64,000 bases of DNA from assembly GCA_036768485.1 (NCBI GenBank), contig JAVLUZ010000342.1, positions 1,205,789 to 1,269,788 on the forward strand, given 5' to 3'. This stretch comes from Mermis nigrescens (Eukaryota > Nematoda > Enoplea > Mermithida > Mermithidae). A program made the translations under genes and the position numbers. The notes below the pieces were generated by a model, which saw only the letters and a list, made by a program, of their open reading frames with translations, had not been told where the DNA came from and searched no databases. Below, one piece after another: positions 48,941 through 62,354 of the stretch; positions within the stretch are counted from its first letter, which is position 1, and each line of letters begins with the position of its first letter.

Positions 48941-49908
48941 GTACCATTCTTATCTCTTTTGGACTGGTGATATGACATCGATTATGTTTTCATATATAAA
49001 TTTTACATTTTTTGATTTATAATTTAATTAAACATACAGTTTTTTCACCAAATAATAATTTATCCATTTTCAAATTGTTTCCGGTATATTTTGAAGAGTT
49101 TATTTCTTGCCTTTTTGTCAAGAAATATCTTCTCTGAATCTTCTCATCCCGAAATTTCGCCTCGAGGCTCTAGATCATTTGCTTTGATGTTTTTGGAGCT
49201 CCTTAACGAATCCGTGAGAATGAACGGTTTTCAAAGTGAGCATACGTGTTTCATATCATAAACATTCTTTTGTACTAGACCCAACAAATTTTTAAAATGC
49301 TTTTTACCCAGGGACAATAAGAAATATAAAACATCATTTCTTGACCTAGTTCAGGAACGATCATACTTTGTTCTATGCGGAAGGATAAGCCTTTTTAAAA
49401 CTATGGAATTTACGACATAGCATCGAAGAACTGGTTTACTTGTGCGAAAGTGCCGAAAAATTAATAATTTAAGCATGAAAAATGCGGAAAAAACATGTTT
49501 TTAATTTTTTTACATTAAAAAGGCTGCGGGAGTCGGCATTATACTTGGTTGATGAGGTTTAGTTAATAATTGTAGAACCATAAAACTTAAACCCTCTTGA
49601 CTCTGGTAGACATTCCAAATCGAATTGTAGAATTTGTGGTTTTTTTGCAACTTTTTTATGGCCTATTCATAGAGCTTGATAATAACATCAGAAAACGAAA
49701 TCTATGCCCTTGCCATTAATTTTGTAGGCGGTCTTTTGTCATCCAAAAATTTTTGGACTGTAAGACCCCCAGAATTAAGCTATTGTTCATACTTGCGGTC
49801 AGGGTCATTTTCCGGGTATTAGCGACTATTTTGATATAGCAGCCATTTACAAATTTCCAATTTTTTTGCATATAAACTTTCAATTTTATAAATATTTTTC
49901 AAATTTAG

Positions 49909-50013
49909 CGCTTTATTTTACAATGACCTGCATGGCAACTATCGGTTTCGGCAACATTGCCGGTAATACGTCGTCCGAGAAAATATTTTGCGTCTGTATG
50001 ATGGTCATGAGCG
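49909..50013 (+). CDS. eag: EAG exon 9: pore helix, selectivity filter, start of S6
   Basis: 105 bp, acceptor AAATTTAG|CG, donor AGCG|GTGAAT. Reads LYFTMTCMATIGFGNIAGNT then SSEKIFCVCMMVMS. The GFG selectivity filter followed by N is the EAG/KCNH signature (most Kv channels have GYG), and S-E-K-x-F leads into S6. The short length matches 2+34 codons+1. Confidence 0.97.
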
Positions 50014-50214
50014 GTGAATATTGTTACATTCGTATAATTAATTATTTGTTCATCGGCGTCAAGAAATTGATAAAAAGATAGAGCATCTGCTATCTTTTCA
50101 AAATTTTTTGTTGGAAAAATACGATCAATATGATCAAGATAGAAAATGTTATTCAAGCTCTTTTCACGAACTGTTCTTAAATAATTATGCATTTTATTTA
50201 ACCGGATCCGGTTT

Positions 50215-50450
50215 ATATTTAGTAATCCTGACTTGAAGTATAAGCCAGGCTTAAGCCTGACTTCGCCAAGCTTGGCTTACGCTCGTTTCCCGGAAAATGG
50301 ATTTAAATGGGATTAAGTTTGGCCTAAGCCAGGCAGGCCTCCTTCGCTAGCCGAATTTTCGTCTGGCTTGAACCTGACTTAAGCCTGGCTTAAGCTAAAG
50401 TCATACCTGACGTAAAAGTGGCTTCAAGCCATCCACCACTGTCTGACGAA
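50215..50450. repeat. Palindromic MITE-like block with TTAAGCCAGGC words
   Basis: AAGCCAGGCTTAAGCCTGAC and its complementary forms recur (50238, 50325, 50370, 50385). Non-coding, within the EAG intron between the pore exon and the C-linker exon. Confidence 0.6.
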
Positions 50451-50598
50451 TTTTCGCTTTTTTTCCTTATTTTCGGATTTTTCCGAAACTGTAATCAGTG
50501 AATATTTTTTTCGTTCGATTAATTCAATACAGTCTGACATCTGAATATTCAGCTTTCTAAATTATCTCACTATTCAATAGCCGGCCTTTCGCTTTTAG

Positions 50599-50798
50599 CT
50601 TTATTGTACGCTGTTATTTTTGGGCACATGACTACAATCATACAACAAATGACCTCGGCGTCGATGCGCTATCATGATATGATAAGCAATGTTCGGGAAT
50701 TTATGACCCTACACGAAGTTCCAAAGACGTTGGCCGATCGTGTCATCGATTACGTTGTTTCTACGTGGGTCATGTGTAAAGGCATAGATGCTGATAGA
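50599..50798 (+). CDS. eag: EAG exon 10: S6 and first part of the C-linker
   Basis: 200 bp, acceptor CTTTTAG|CT, donor AGA|GTAAGT. Reads LLYAVIFGHMTTIIQQMTSA (end of S6 and gate), then RYHDMISNVREFMTLHEVPK, and STWVMCKGIDADR (C-linker). It ends in phase 0. In EAG channels the next residues are V-L-x-Y-C-P-K-D. Those residues are encoded not downstream but on the opposite strand at 976. Confidence 0.96.
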
Positions 50799-50829
50799 GT
50801 AAGTGAGGATCGAACATGCACAGCGTGAC

Positions 50830-51940
50830 CAGATATCTATAGCATAGGAATTTTAGAGAGCCAGCCCAAAAAAGTTAAAAGTAGCTTTTTGGGCTTAACA
50901 ATCATGGGTATGTGGTAAAACCAGCGTTTTTCAGTTATTTGAACGGGCCCATTCTCTCAGAAGACATTGACAAAATTGAGAAATTTAAAACAAATCTGAG
51001 CAAATCGTTCAAATTGGACAACACATAGTCAAAAAATCAATATATGTAGCGCGAAGGGCCGAAAACTTGTGTAATCAAAATTTGACTTAAAACTCTTGCA
51101 ATAGCACATTTCTTGTTTTTTTCCAAAAAAACCGATAATCTTTTTTGTTCATATCGTAATGGCGTAAACATAACATAACTCTTGTCCTTCTTGAGAAAAT
51201 GCTGACCTCCTAAATTCGAACATGAATAGCGGAAAACGTTTGGCACGCCAGAAGTCGAACCTGGGCTTCCTAGTTGCATGCCAAGATAAGCCAAAACATT
51301 GCAATAATATTAAATTGCCGAAAAAAATCGCAAACCAAGAAGGTTAACGCTAATTTGTAAAATTTTATGAACACGTATATCAAGTGAGACTATCAGCGGA
51401 ACGGTTTATTTGCTCGACGATTTTAATTGACAACTTCTTAATCAGACAAAGCACATTAAGATTCGAAAATGCTCTCCTTTTTCTTAGATGGCCTAGTTTA
51501 TGAATTTTAGCTTTAATTATTGATCAAAACGATATTAAAGAGATGGCGAGACATTCAAATAGTTAATTTTATGCTACTAAGAACGTATGTATTTTTCGCG
51601 AGTTGAAACGACATTCTTAAACCTATTAACTCGCTGAATCGAGTAACCTCAGCTGTGTCTATTTACAGTGCAGCAACGGTTTGCTGCCATATATGGGACT
51701 AGGGAGGGAAGAGGGGGCAGGGCTGGAGAAGGGATGTATCCAGAGGTATACATCACCATTATTTTGTTGCTGCCTAAGTATGCTTCACACTAAAGAATTA
51801 TATTTTTTATCACTTTTGTCGATTTTGCCCAACCATATCTTAAGAATTTCTAGCTGCAATTGTAGGGTCGCTATCAATAAATTGAAACATTCAATTGTAC
51901 CATAAGAGTCGTCACCAAGATATCTAAAAATGAAGGCACC
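50830..51940. other. No gene; scattered MITE-like sequence
   Basis: 50880-51300 carries a GCGCGAAGGGCCGAAAACTT block of the type also seen near 63150 (GCGCGAAGCATCGAAAA). The rest is AT-rich. No cNBD exon is present here or further right on the + strand. Confidence 0.5.
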
Positions 51941-51954
51941 ACAGGTAGGCAGTC

Positions 51955-52185
51955 CTAAATTCTGGGGAGGTGCAAGATTTTTCATGGGTAAAAAAATGGT
52001 GGTATGGTGAAAAAACACCATTTTCACCATTTCTTATTGATCACTATTCATTGACATCAAAAAATCGCAAAAGAAAATTTCAAAAATTGAATTCTGAGGG
52101 GGTGGGTATTTTATTTTCTAAAGAGGGGTACTCAGCCTTCTGGGGAGTGTATACTCCTAACCCCTCTCCCCTACGCCCAGGAGAA
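51955..52185. mobile_element. MITE-like family B, copy
   Basis: GATGGTATGG-type block as ATGGTGGTATGGTGAAAAAA, CACCATTTTCACCATTTC, TTGACATCAAAAAATCGC, GAATTCTGAGGGGGTGGGTA and CTCCCCTACGCCCAGG. Confidence 0.75.
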
Positions 52186-52199
52186 CACACGCACTTTGT

Positions 52200-54830
52200 G
52201 TCTCCTCTCCCTGGCTGTGCCCTTGACAAGCAAGGGTGCAGAAATGTTAGTGAATTCTCCCACTATAATTGTTGCCATTGTCAAAGGGATTTCCAGTTTT
52301 ATTTGTCATAAAAGATTTGAGATTACCATTCTTAATGAATGGTCTCTTCTGTGCATCAATTTGAAATTTAATTCTTACGCAACTGGTGTAACACTCTGTC
52401 AACATATAGTGCCACATGTTGAACGCTTTTTTGTCAAATTTCTTGATTGCATTACGGTAATCTTCCTGCAAAAAAAGAGTATATTAAATAACAGTAATCC
52501 AATATACCGTTTCTTCATTTGCCATTTCCTATGCGGCATATTATTTCAACGACTTTACTGCAGTGGTTTCCTGATGGAGGGGGCGATAGAAACTCAATTT
52601 TGATATATTTTTAAAACAATAGCAGGAAATCTAAGTTTACGCACAAGACAGCATCTTTGCTATTTTCATTAGGATAGAATTAGTTTGTGACACAGACAAA
52701 TTTTTTTTAATTATCAGAATTTTATGTATAAAAGCAGCAGTGCACACACCACAAGTAAATTAAATAAAATTAAGCGCAAACTAAGTAAAAAGTTGAAAAG
52801 TTTAGTATAGAGAAAAGACGAGATAACTTGAAATGCAGCTCACCTTTGTATACCTTTTGAATGTGGTAAAATACAAGGATCCAGATGCTAACCAAAAATC
52901 ACACTGTTTAGATTATTAGCTTGTACTTAAATAATGTTGGAAAGAAGCACAGAAACTCCCTTGCACTGGAATTGGAAGCTTATAACTTCACCATTGAATA
53001 TTGTCTTGAAATAAGAGCATGTCATTGAAATACCTACCTAACATAAAAGCAATCTGTAGATTGAATTTGCACTAGCAATTTCACAGAGAAATTTCAATTT
53101 TGTCTCATATTCAACATAATTGTCTTTCAGACAATTCCTCGTTCATATGCTGCTGGGCGAATTTCTTAGAAAAATATTAACAGAAGTTTTTTAGTGCTAG
53201 TTTGACAATATAAAATTCCTTAAGTTCTCAAACAAGCACAAGTCTAAAATTTTACTATTTTCGCCAGTCTTAGATTTATACCTTTATGCTTTCCCTGAAG
53301 CAAAACTTTCTACATACCTGCTCAATGAACTTAATTTTAGCGCAATTTTGAGTATCATAACTGCTAAAATGCCTTAAGTATTTAAATTGTTATATGTAAG
53401 TCTAGTGTGATAAGGTTTTGTTTGATTTCAACGTACAAAAAAAATTGTCAAGCTGGATGCAAGGGGATTATCCACGTAAACAAATTTCACTTACCATCAG
53501 TTACTGAACAAAAGTTGTGAAATGGCTAATGAGGTCAAATATGCAGCTAGGTGACGATTTGTGATTGCTATATCATTTCAAAGAGTATTTGCATACATAT
53601 GCAATCTTGTCAGTTTTATTGCAAAAACGGTGTTTACCAGAAGGTAAATGCTAATCTTGATGTTCCTGCATTGACACTATTTTGTCTGGAGAAGTCAGGA
53701 TTTAAAACAAAATAAATCACAAAGCTAATGAAAAAAATAAATCTGAATAGTATAATAATATTGACAATAAACCTTCATTTATCTGAATTTTATGACTAAG
53801 CATATATGTAATGAGACAATATATGGGCATGCGGGAGGTTTGTACTTTCCCCTTTCATGAATCGAGTAGACCCTTCAAAAATTGACAGACCCTAAAAGTT
53901 AAGTTTTTGGCATGTGTCTTTGGGATTTTCACTAGTTCTATACCAACCAGACCCCTTAATTCTGTCGCCGTCCTCATATGAATGCGACCTAGAGACAACT
54001 AGAACAATAATGCACTCACTAAAAATGGAAATCCTGCTGCCTGTCTAACCAGATCCCCACGAGCAGTAAAATACGACAGTAGATAATTCAAAAATTTCAG
54101 TGTAGACTGTCGAGTTGTTATTATTTTTTTCAAAACCATGTCCTAAAAGAACGTTTTTTTTTTAAAATTATATCATGTTGAAATAGTAGCAGAATACATT
54201 TGGCTACTGATAATATGTAATTCAAGAAGTCGTGAAATTGATAGGTATGAATTTAGATACAATTGCAATAAGAGAATTAGGTTGCTACAATCATTTATAA
54301 ATTAGGTTAAAATATGCTTACTTTTACCTACCATCTAGTGCGATGCTCTAAATTATTTCAAAAAGTTCTGTCATTTTTTTCTTAGATAATGTTTAAAATT
54401 AAATAAAAAGGGATGATATACACAAACATATATAATACTTGACTAGTGTGCAAAGAGTATAAATGGTAGACATATGTAGACTATAACCTAATCAAAGGAC
54501 GCTAGTGAGCCATATCAAGGAATAACAGATCACCGAATTTCTACATTATTAACTTCGAGATATTGGCTGATCCTGCATCTTCGGCATTTTATTATAATTT
54601 ATGCTAGTATTTTAAGGCACGTTATTTAGTTAGGACTTCAGCGTCAAAAATGATGTAATTGAGCCACAAATATGGTTGCACAAATATTTAAGAAACATGT
54701 AAAGGATGATTAAAAATAAATCATGTATTTTTATTCAGAATTTCCCTGACACTAAACTGGTCTGAATGTCATTTATTTCGTCATAGAGTATATTGCCCTT
54801 GTAAAAATGTGACAAATTCTATCTATATTT
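52200..54830. other. No gene or clear element seen
   Basis: AT-rich DNA. The longest frame (52196-52603) partly overlaps the end of the family B copy and shows no motif. Confidence 0.5.
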
Positions 54831-54837
54831 CTGAATA

Positions 54838-55110
54838 GACATGTTTGTGGGGAGTTGAAGGGAGTCAAAATCCCCTAGAATGAGAAAATGAAAATTTACT
54901 CTAGAGAATGAGGCAAAGTGAAGGTGGAAAACGGAGTAATATTTAAATTTATTTCAAAAGTGCTTCAAATTGACCAGAAACTGTGTAATAACGCGGATTC
55001 AATCGTATTTTAGCGTTTACGCTAGTTTTTGAACTAATTTTTCCAAAACAGCGCAATTCTTGACCCCGCTGACTGGCTAATCCCCCGCACTTCAGATTTA
55101 CCTCGTTGTG
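54838..55110. repeat. MITE-like family C, copy 3
   Basis: ACATGTTTGTGGGGAGTTGA, GAATGAGGCAAAGTGAAGG, TTGACCAGAAACTGTGTAAT, AGCGTTTACGCTAGTTTTTG. Confidence 0.7.
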
Positions 55111-55444
55111 CACCTATGTTTGTGTAGCTATTTTTACTTTACTCTGAAAGAATAGATGTCGATTTTTCTAATAGTTTGCAGTTTACATATAGGAATAAAA
55201 CAGAGCTATCTTTACAAGATTACTATTCTTAAATAGTAAAAAGTAATTAAACACCATATCTTTTGACTTGGATCAAAGCATATCTGATCACTGAGTGATG
55301 TTCATTTTATATTGATGTAATTAATACCGATGTGGTGCAAGTGCATTTTTTTACAGGTTGTTGCATTCATTACATCAACAGTTTAAAATTGCATTTAATT
55401 TCCCAAACATGCAACCTTTGGCTACATTTCCATTATTTAACAAG

Positions 55445-55555
55445 TTTTGAATCACATGCCAGACAATACGCTGACAGAATTATAGTAATCTTGTCAGCCT
55501 ACAGTCAATAAAGATTCCTGAAACTTATGCCTCAAACTTATGTAAAGACACTATA
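55445..55555. repeat. Partial MITE-like family E
   Basis: GACAATACGCTGACAGAATT and CTTATGCCTCAAACTTATGT followed by AAGACACTATAGG match the right two thirds of family E. Confidence 0.5.
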
Positions 55556-56031
55556 GGTGAATGATAGACAAACCAATAAGGCTCTAAATAAAACAAGTTG
55601 CACCTGTTTAATTGCCTGAACAATGTAAAAAGGCAAATGTTGCTTCTGCAGATGCTTAAAAACACGACCTTGATCAAACTAGGTATTGCGGTTTATTTCA
55701 CAAAACTCATGTGCATAAATATTAATTTTCAACTACCTGACGAGCACTTTTAAAATTCATTTACAGGCAGATTACTAATAAATATATATTATTTCCTTCA
55801 CCCAGCAGCGAGTCCAGTTCATTTTCAAAGTAAGACTTCTTCGCCAAATTATAAAATATTTATTTTATGCACTTCTACTGTAAACCCCAGGATTCTCGAT
55901 TTTTCGGAGAACTTGTTGAAAGTGTACTTTTTAAGCGTTCCACCTAATTTTTTGCTCTGACAGTTTCATTTTTTCAACTATACTTTGTTTAATTTCTTCG
56001 TTTTTTTAATATTTTTCTTCAGATTTTTATC

Positions 56032-56150
<119 letters not shown>

Positions 56151-56299
56151 CAATATTTTCTTCAGATTTTTCTGCACCCGACTTCTCAGAAATTTTGAAT
56201 ATCCTCCGAGCATGTCCACCCTCCAGAATTCCCATTCTGTAAACATATGACACTATATAGAACTTCACCCTTATAAACGTGATTGGCTCTTAGACAGAG

Positions 56300-59200
56300 C
56301 GACCTCATTTGAATGACTTCAGACTTCAAATAAGCTATTTGATATAAGACAGTCAACATCATTAATAACGTGATCGGTTAGGATGATGCCCTCTCCACAG
56401 TAAGTAAGGGAATTAAAGATGTATAACTGAATAGGTGGATAGAGCTAGATAAGCAATATTTATTTATCACTTTGCCAAATATTGTTTTTTCAGTTCAAGT
56501 GCACAGAGCTCCTGATTGTTTAAAGAGTCACTCACAAGAGAAGTAATGATTTTGAAATAAAATCAGATTCGTGACACTCACCAGAATGTCTACTCCAATG
56601 TCCACCCCTTTATCAACCTTCGATAAAAAGAGCATAATGCCAAGTTTGGCCTGCAAAATAAGTCGAATCATCAAGTGTGCCTTTACAGGAGACGAAATTT
56701 TGATTCAAAAGAATAAAACCATCATTGTTACATTGTCCTTAATATGCATTATATCTTCAAACCTATATGAAAACTTAGCAAACTTCAAAAAATCCTTAAA
56801 CCCTCTTTCCGCCGTACTTCAATCTGAAGTGTAATTCCTAAATAATAATGTAATTTTTCGGTAAATGTTTAGCTTCAGAGTGAAAAATAAAGCGCAAAAG
56901 CAGCAATTTTCCGCTTTATACGGACATCCAAAGGATTTAGTAGGTTTGTGTAGCTAAATGATGTGTGCAGCTCGTTTTGTGTACTTTAAGCAAACAAATA
57001 AATAAATTTATACTGTTAATTTTTAAAAAGAGGAAGTAGCAGTTGAAGAACAGAGATACTTTAAAATTCTATACAAAATTGAAATATGATTGAAAAACTA
57101 CAATCATTCTTTGTATAGGCCCTATCAAAAATAATGACATCAAAGGTTTGTGAAGACGAAATCATTATTGTTCATTGTTTATTATAATTGGAATTTTTCT
57201 CACCTTGCCCATTATTCTAGCAATATCAATGAGAATCGGTTTTACAAGATCACCGAATTCCAGCACATATTGATTGGTTCTCGGGAAAAGTGTAATGAAT
57301 CCTGGATTTTGCTAGAATAAAATCAAAATGTTCTTTCATTAATATGCAAATTCGAGTCTACGTTTAAAACGTTATCAGCCTTTTGCATTCTGTGACATTG
57401 ATACATTGAGTGATTGATGGTAAAAGTATTTCTTCTCGGAAAATATGCAATTGGAGTAGTTTTCAGGAAACCAGAAGATATTTGAATGAAAACGCTGGTA
57501 CATATCCAAAAATTGACCTAATATTTATTACCATCTAACCTCTGCTTTACTGAGAAGAATTTTAAGTTGTTGCATTCTAGTATGTATATTCGAATTTATT
57601 AAAAAACGTGGGAGTATACCTGTGTGGATCACAACAAAAAGGACCCTAAAAAGATACTTGGGTTACTGAATAAACGATGTTAAAAAATCAGTAGAAACGC
57701 AAAAATTGTCAAATAATAATAAACTGGAATACTAGTATATCGCGCGAGTCTAGTGTCTGGATCCTCGAAATTTGCACGCGGAGAGGTATCCCTAATTTAT
57801 TCAAAACGATTAGTCAAGTGTAGTCTCTTAAGTCGAATTTTCTTACTGAAGTGTTTTCAAAAGCAAGTTTCAGTACTTTTTTGACGATTTTTTTGTTCTC
57901 TATTTTTTGACGATTATTTTTGACAGTGACAATCTAACACTTGCGCCACTGCTATTATTGGAAACAGCGTTAATTATATAGTTCATGTGAAAATCGCTTG
58001 ATTAAAAGAATACGTATCTAAATTGTTTATGGCGGAAATTCTGAAGTGTTCCGTCCTTCCACATTACATAGTCGTGCATCCTTAAGTAATTTTCTATTTA
58101 CTCGAACATACGAAACAAGATAATACGCATTATTCATTTTACTTATCTTTCGCCATCCTTTTGACTCTATTTTCCAAACTTTTAGATGCTCTAACGAGTT
58201 CTGGGTTTTGTTAATTTAGCGGTTTTTAAACGAATATTTGGTGTTTTCCTTACAAACTAATGTAATATTACGGAATTTCGTTACTTTTGCAGCTCTTGAA
58301 ATGACCCTATTTGGCGAAATGCAGTGAAAAATTCAACTTCACAAATAAGAACCAATTTTCGGTACTATGTTTCTGTCAATTTGAAAATTTTTAGGCAGTA
58401 TCGCTTATGTAATCGGGAGGAAAAAAGTGAACCCCTTGAAATATTTAAGACCCTCAAAAATCAATAATACCCTCGAAACTAAAATTTTTATTCTATTTTT
58501 AGCGATTTTGCATCTCACGAAATAAGTCCTGGATCTGCCAATGACAGAAGAAATGCTTTTTCAGAGTCTTATATCGAGTTATACCAAGTTCTGCCTGAGA
58601 CTTTTTGAAATCATATTGCAAGCAAATAAATTGTATTTGTCCTTTCCAACACCAGGTGAAAATGTTGAAAAATAGCATACTGCGTTGCTGTCAGCCATAA
58701 TTGCAGGTCCGGAAATATTGTCAGCTGCTGCTGTATTATTTAACTTGTTGTGGATAGGCCTTGAATGAATATAATATTCATCGTCTGCTTGCAAATCATT
58801 TATTCGGCTTAGATTAAGCCTCTCGTCCTTGAAATAATTAAAAAATTTCAAGAAACAAATGAGGTGACTAACATTAGAGGAATTAAGTCAAGCGACGCTT
58901 AAGAATTTTGATTAGAAAAAGGCGGGTGATATATCAGAGCAGGTGCACAAAGTTGATAGGCGCAGGCTACCAGTAATCTACATAAGTAATTCAATGTAGG
59001 TAGGTATCTCCCATCGCCAATAACACATAGTGACAGTTTTTCAAACGGTAAACAATAAAATATAACGTGGACTGTATTTTTTACCTTTTCTTTACACTGA
59101 TTTCTCATGTAGTATTAAAAGTGTTACGTTTATATCAAAAATTTATATGCTTTTCAGAGGGTCAATAGCTGCAGCCCACAAAATGGGGGTGATGAATCTG

Positions 59201-59530
59201 GCTTTAAATTTTCTAAAAATTCCGTGGTTGTTACTCTACAGCAGATATAGCGTTTGTTAGATGCTCTTTATAAGCTTGCAAACAATACATATATCTAATA
59301 AAATTTATACTTTAAAATTATAGAGCGCGAAATTCTCTGAAACGCTTGTTTTTGTTTTCCGAAATTAGCACTTATGCTTAAGAGTGTTCCCAGCTTTGAG
59401 CGTTACAGCATTTTATTGTGTTTCTTTCACTCATTATTGAGTAGTCACAGGAGTGTGAAACTTACATCAAAACTAAACATTTGCTCGGTAGCGCAGCAAT
59501 CATGACAAAATTTTTCAGGTCGAACTTAAG
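56300..59530. other. No gene or clear element seen
   Basis: AT-rich, non-repetitive to the eye. No frame shows a recognisable domain. Confidence 0.5.
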
Positions 59531-59539
59531 ATTGTGTTA

Positions 59540-59835
59540 TGACCTGATATGCCCGTAGGGGGAGGGTTTTGAGGATCTATACATGTAGAATGGAAAAATA
59601 AAAAATTTTTTGGGGAGGATAAGGCAAAACAAAAGCCAATGAATTAAAATTGAAAAAATGACTTTAAAAGTGTCAGAAATTGACCAGAAACTGTAAAATA
59701 ACATATTTTGTATTCTTTTTAGCGCTTGTGCTAGTTTTTGAGGTCATTTTGGCCCAAAAAGCTGGATTCCTTGCCTCTTCCAGACCGGTTGACCGCCCTC
59801 CGGATCGGCCATGCTTTTGCACCTATAATTGTGAC
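59540..59835. repeat. MITE-like family C, copy 4
   Basis: GACCTGATATGCCCGTAGGG, GGATAAGGCAAAACAAAAGC, TTGACCAGAAACTGTAAAAT, AGCGCTTGTGCTAGTTTTTG, CCAGACCGG. The best preserved copy. Confidence 0.75.
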
Positions 59836-60604
59836 GTTATGGAGATAGTTTTTCAAAAATATATACCCTTCTAGTAGACTTGCTGTTAGCTTGAATTTTT
59901 AAATCATCTAGGTATGCAGAACTCAATTCTTTATATATATCAAAATTTAAATTGTGCTTTTCTTGTTATTTTTCTTGTTGAAAAGTAGCATCTGACCCGA
60001 AATTTCATGTTTTTTCTAAAAAGTCAAAAGCGCGCTCTTCAATAATTCATACTTATCTGACTGCTGAAAAGTGTCAAATCTAAAACGGATGCTTTTTTCC
60101 AATTTTCTGATTTTTTCCATTGTATTATACTTTTACTTCATAGAGAGAATCATATCATTGTCAAAAACACAAAGCACGATGGTTTGCACATGTATTCCCT
60201 TTTTTGAGCTGAAAAGGTTATTTTGGCCTGTTTCATTTGCTGGAGGGTCTTTTATTGAATTCACTACCACATGAATCAGGCTGCGAAAGAACCTTCAAGT
60301 GTTCAGTTTTGCCACTAAACACTTTAAAAGACTGTTATATGATTCGATATGCAGCAGAATATCATTGCTGTCGTTTGCGCTTAAGAGACTTTTGTAGTCA
60401 CTTAAATAATGGATAAAAAACATGCTAAAGTCACGAGAAACTGCTAAAACTTAGATTTCTTCTAGGATACGCAGAAGCGACTTTCACAGAAGAGCTCAAG
60501 GAAACTTTGATATATGTGTTACATTAATAATTTTATTGTTTATCTGTATTACGTTTTTCTAAGAACATAACCAAATAGTGCACATACATACACTATGTGA
60601 ATTG

Positions 60605-60690
60605 TCTGTGTTAGCTCAGTTGGTAAAAGCAGTGCTTCCAGTGACTGTGTTCTTCCCAATTTAACTCACGGCTGAAGTTTTACACTGAAA
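60605..60690 (+). repeat. tRNA-derived SINE-like fragment
   Basis: TTAGCTCAGTTGGTAAAAGC at 60611-60630 is a good polymerase III A box in tRNA context (D-arm like). About 40 bases on, a degenerate B-box-like stretch, CCCAATTTAACTCACGG, is seen. The cloverleaf stems do not close, so it is not called a tRNA gene. Confidence 0.35.
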
Positions 60691-61079
60691 GTGCCGACTT
60701 AAAACGGCTTCCGAAGTCCGACTATTTCAAATAGTGCACTTACACTTCAGGAAATCGTTTGTGGTAGATCGGTCCATAACTGTATAGCTTCCAGATTTAA
60801 CTTTCTGTTACATATAAACTTTTACAATATTTTAATGAGTATTTGGTTTATTCTTACGTTTCTAATGATTTGTTTTATTAAATCACTAAGTTACACGTGC
60901 CTGTGCGAGCATTACAATGTACATTTTAACCTATTTGGCATACTGGTAACTTTGTAAGTTATTGAAATTTTTATTCTAACATTTGCACTGTTGTATTTCT
61001 TCTACACATAATTCTAATTGTCTCTGCTATCCTATCTTTTTTGGTGCTGACCTACTTCGCAAGCGTGCATTATTTTAGC

Positions 61080-61262
61080 ACTATTTTTCTCCTGCGGGCT
61101 GCAGAATATATTCGATTTTTGTGTTGCTTAAAGAATGTATAACTTTTGAATCAGATTCTTGTAATTTTCTCACGCACAGGTAGCATTTTCCTATTCCCCT
61201 GGTTTTACATCCGTAACGTGTTTGACGTCATTTATCTCTCGAAGCATTTTTACCTCATTATA
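61080..61262. repeat. MITE-like family A, solitary end
   Basis: GCGGGCTGCAGAATATATTC through TTTATCTCTCGAAGCATTTT matches one terminal repeat of family A. Confidence 0.65.
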
Positions 61263-61829
61263 ATGAAGGAGGAGTCAGTGCCATAAGCTATTGATTTACT
61301 ATGAATAAAAATTATCCGACACTCATTTTAGATGATCTACATTTAACAGTTCAATTTTCTTACCTTCATAACACTTAGGCATTTGGCAATAATCTCAGGC
61401 AAATGGACTGAAATCAGTAGATTCTACTTCAATGATTTCCTGTTTCCTCAACTGCTCAATCTGAAATAAACATTAATATTTAAATGAACTATGCACTTGA
61501 TGAATATAAAAGCGATGTAGACATTGGGATGTGCATAAGGATCTCAAAGTACCTCGAAACACGAGACTGTTAGGTTGAAAAATAAGGAAGCGCAAATAGC
61601 TTGTGGTGCACATATATTCCATTTTGCGACTAGAGACAGGTGAAAAGGCATTTTCACTCAAACTTTACAAGTTGAGGCTATTTAAGAACACTCGCTGAGT
61701 GCTCTAAAAATTTAATTTGCAAGTAGTCTTTCAGTCCGAAGCATTTTGTAGATGTACAACAATCTCAGATGTAATGCAGGATGGCTCCGAAATGCTGTAT
61801 GCCGATGCTGCGTCATACCCAAGGCTCAC

Positions 61830-62175
61830 ACTTGCGCATAGGGAGGGTAGTTGAAGGGAGCATGCACCCCCAGTAGGCCAAATACACTCCCCAGAATTAA
61901 AATAAACCTAAAAAAATCAATTTTTTAAATTGTTCATTATTTTTTCGCAATTTTTTTGATGCCACCGGATCACCATCTCCGATACAATCTCTGATGACAA
62001 TATGCCTTTTTTTTGATGCCAATGGATACTGCTCTCGACGCAATTTTTTTGATGCCAATGGATACTGCTCTGATGATAAACGTTAAAAAGTGGTGTTTTT
62101 AGAGACCATTTTTTGACCTTCGAAAAATCATTGCATCCCCTCGAATTTCGGTGCTGCTTACCAAAAATAGTCGTG
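61830..62175. mobile_element. MITE-like family B, inverted copy with local duplication
   Basis: TTGCGCATAGGGAGGGTAGT, CTCCCCAGAATTAAAAT, TTTGATGCCAATGGATACTG, GTTAAAAAGTGGTG, ATTTTTTGACCTTCGAAAAA. The TTTTTTGATGCCAATGGATA segment is repeated about three times in tandem (61957-62065). Confidence 0.75.
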
Positions 62176-62354
62176 GGGTGGGGTTTGTACTGCCAGATCA
62201 CCGTAGACCGCAGATTTATATTTTTAGTAACATTTTTTGGCAATTTTCCTCATCCTGACCTTCCCCCCATCCATAGAAATTCTTTGCTGCCCAAGTTTGC
62301 TGCCAACCTATGTATGCTTAGGCTGTGTAAAATGAATTCTGCGACAACATGCCT

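Larger units (their letters stand above)
35384..50798 (+). other. eag: EAG (ether-a-go-go, KCNH) potassium channel gene, 5' ten coding exons
   Basis: Gene-level entry. Ten exons (35384-35462, 36807-37037, 37864-37992, 38625-38728, 39764-39953, 45837-46042, 48375-48566, 48793-48940, 49909-50013, 50599-50798) all have AG/GT borders and mutually consistent phases. They translate without a stop into the N-terminal two thirds of an EAG-type voltage-gated K+ channel: PAS-cap, PAS, linker, S1-S4 voltage sensor, S5-pore-S6, and start of the C-linker. EAG channels are plasma-membrane tetramers that shape neuronal excitability. The reading stops at a phase-0 donor (50799) inside the C-linker, and no cNBD exon was seen on this strand to 64000. 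The missing continuation is found on the minus strand at 976-724 and 107-1. Exon order, filter sequence and the conserved N-terminus favour EAG over the ERG and ELK subfamilies. Confidence 0.95.

Noticed and set aside
60605..60690. Functional tRNA gene
   Set aside because: Only the A-box region is convincing; acceptor and T stems do not pair and the B box is degenerate.
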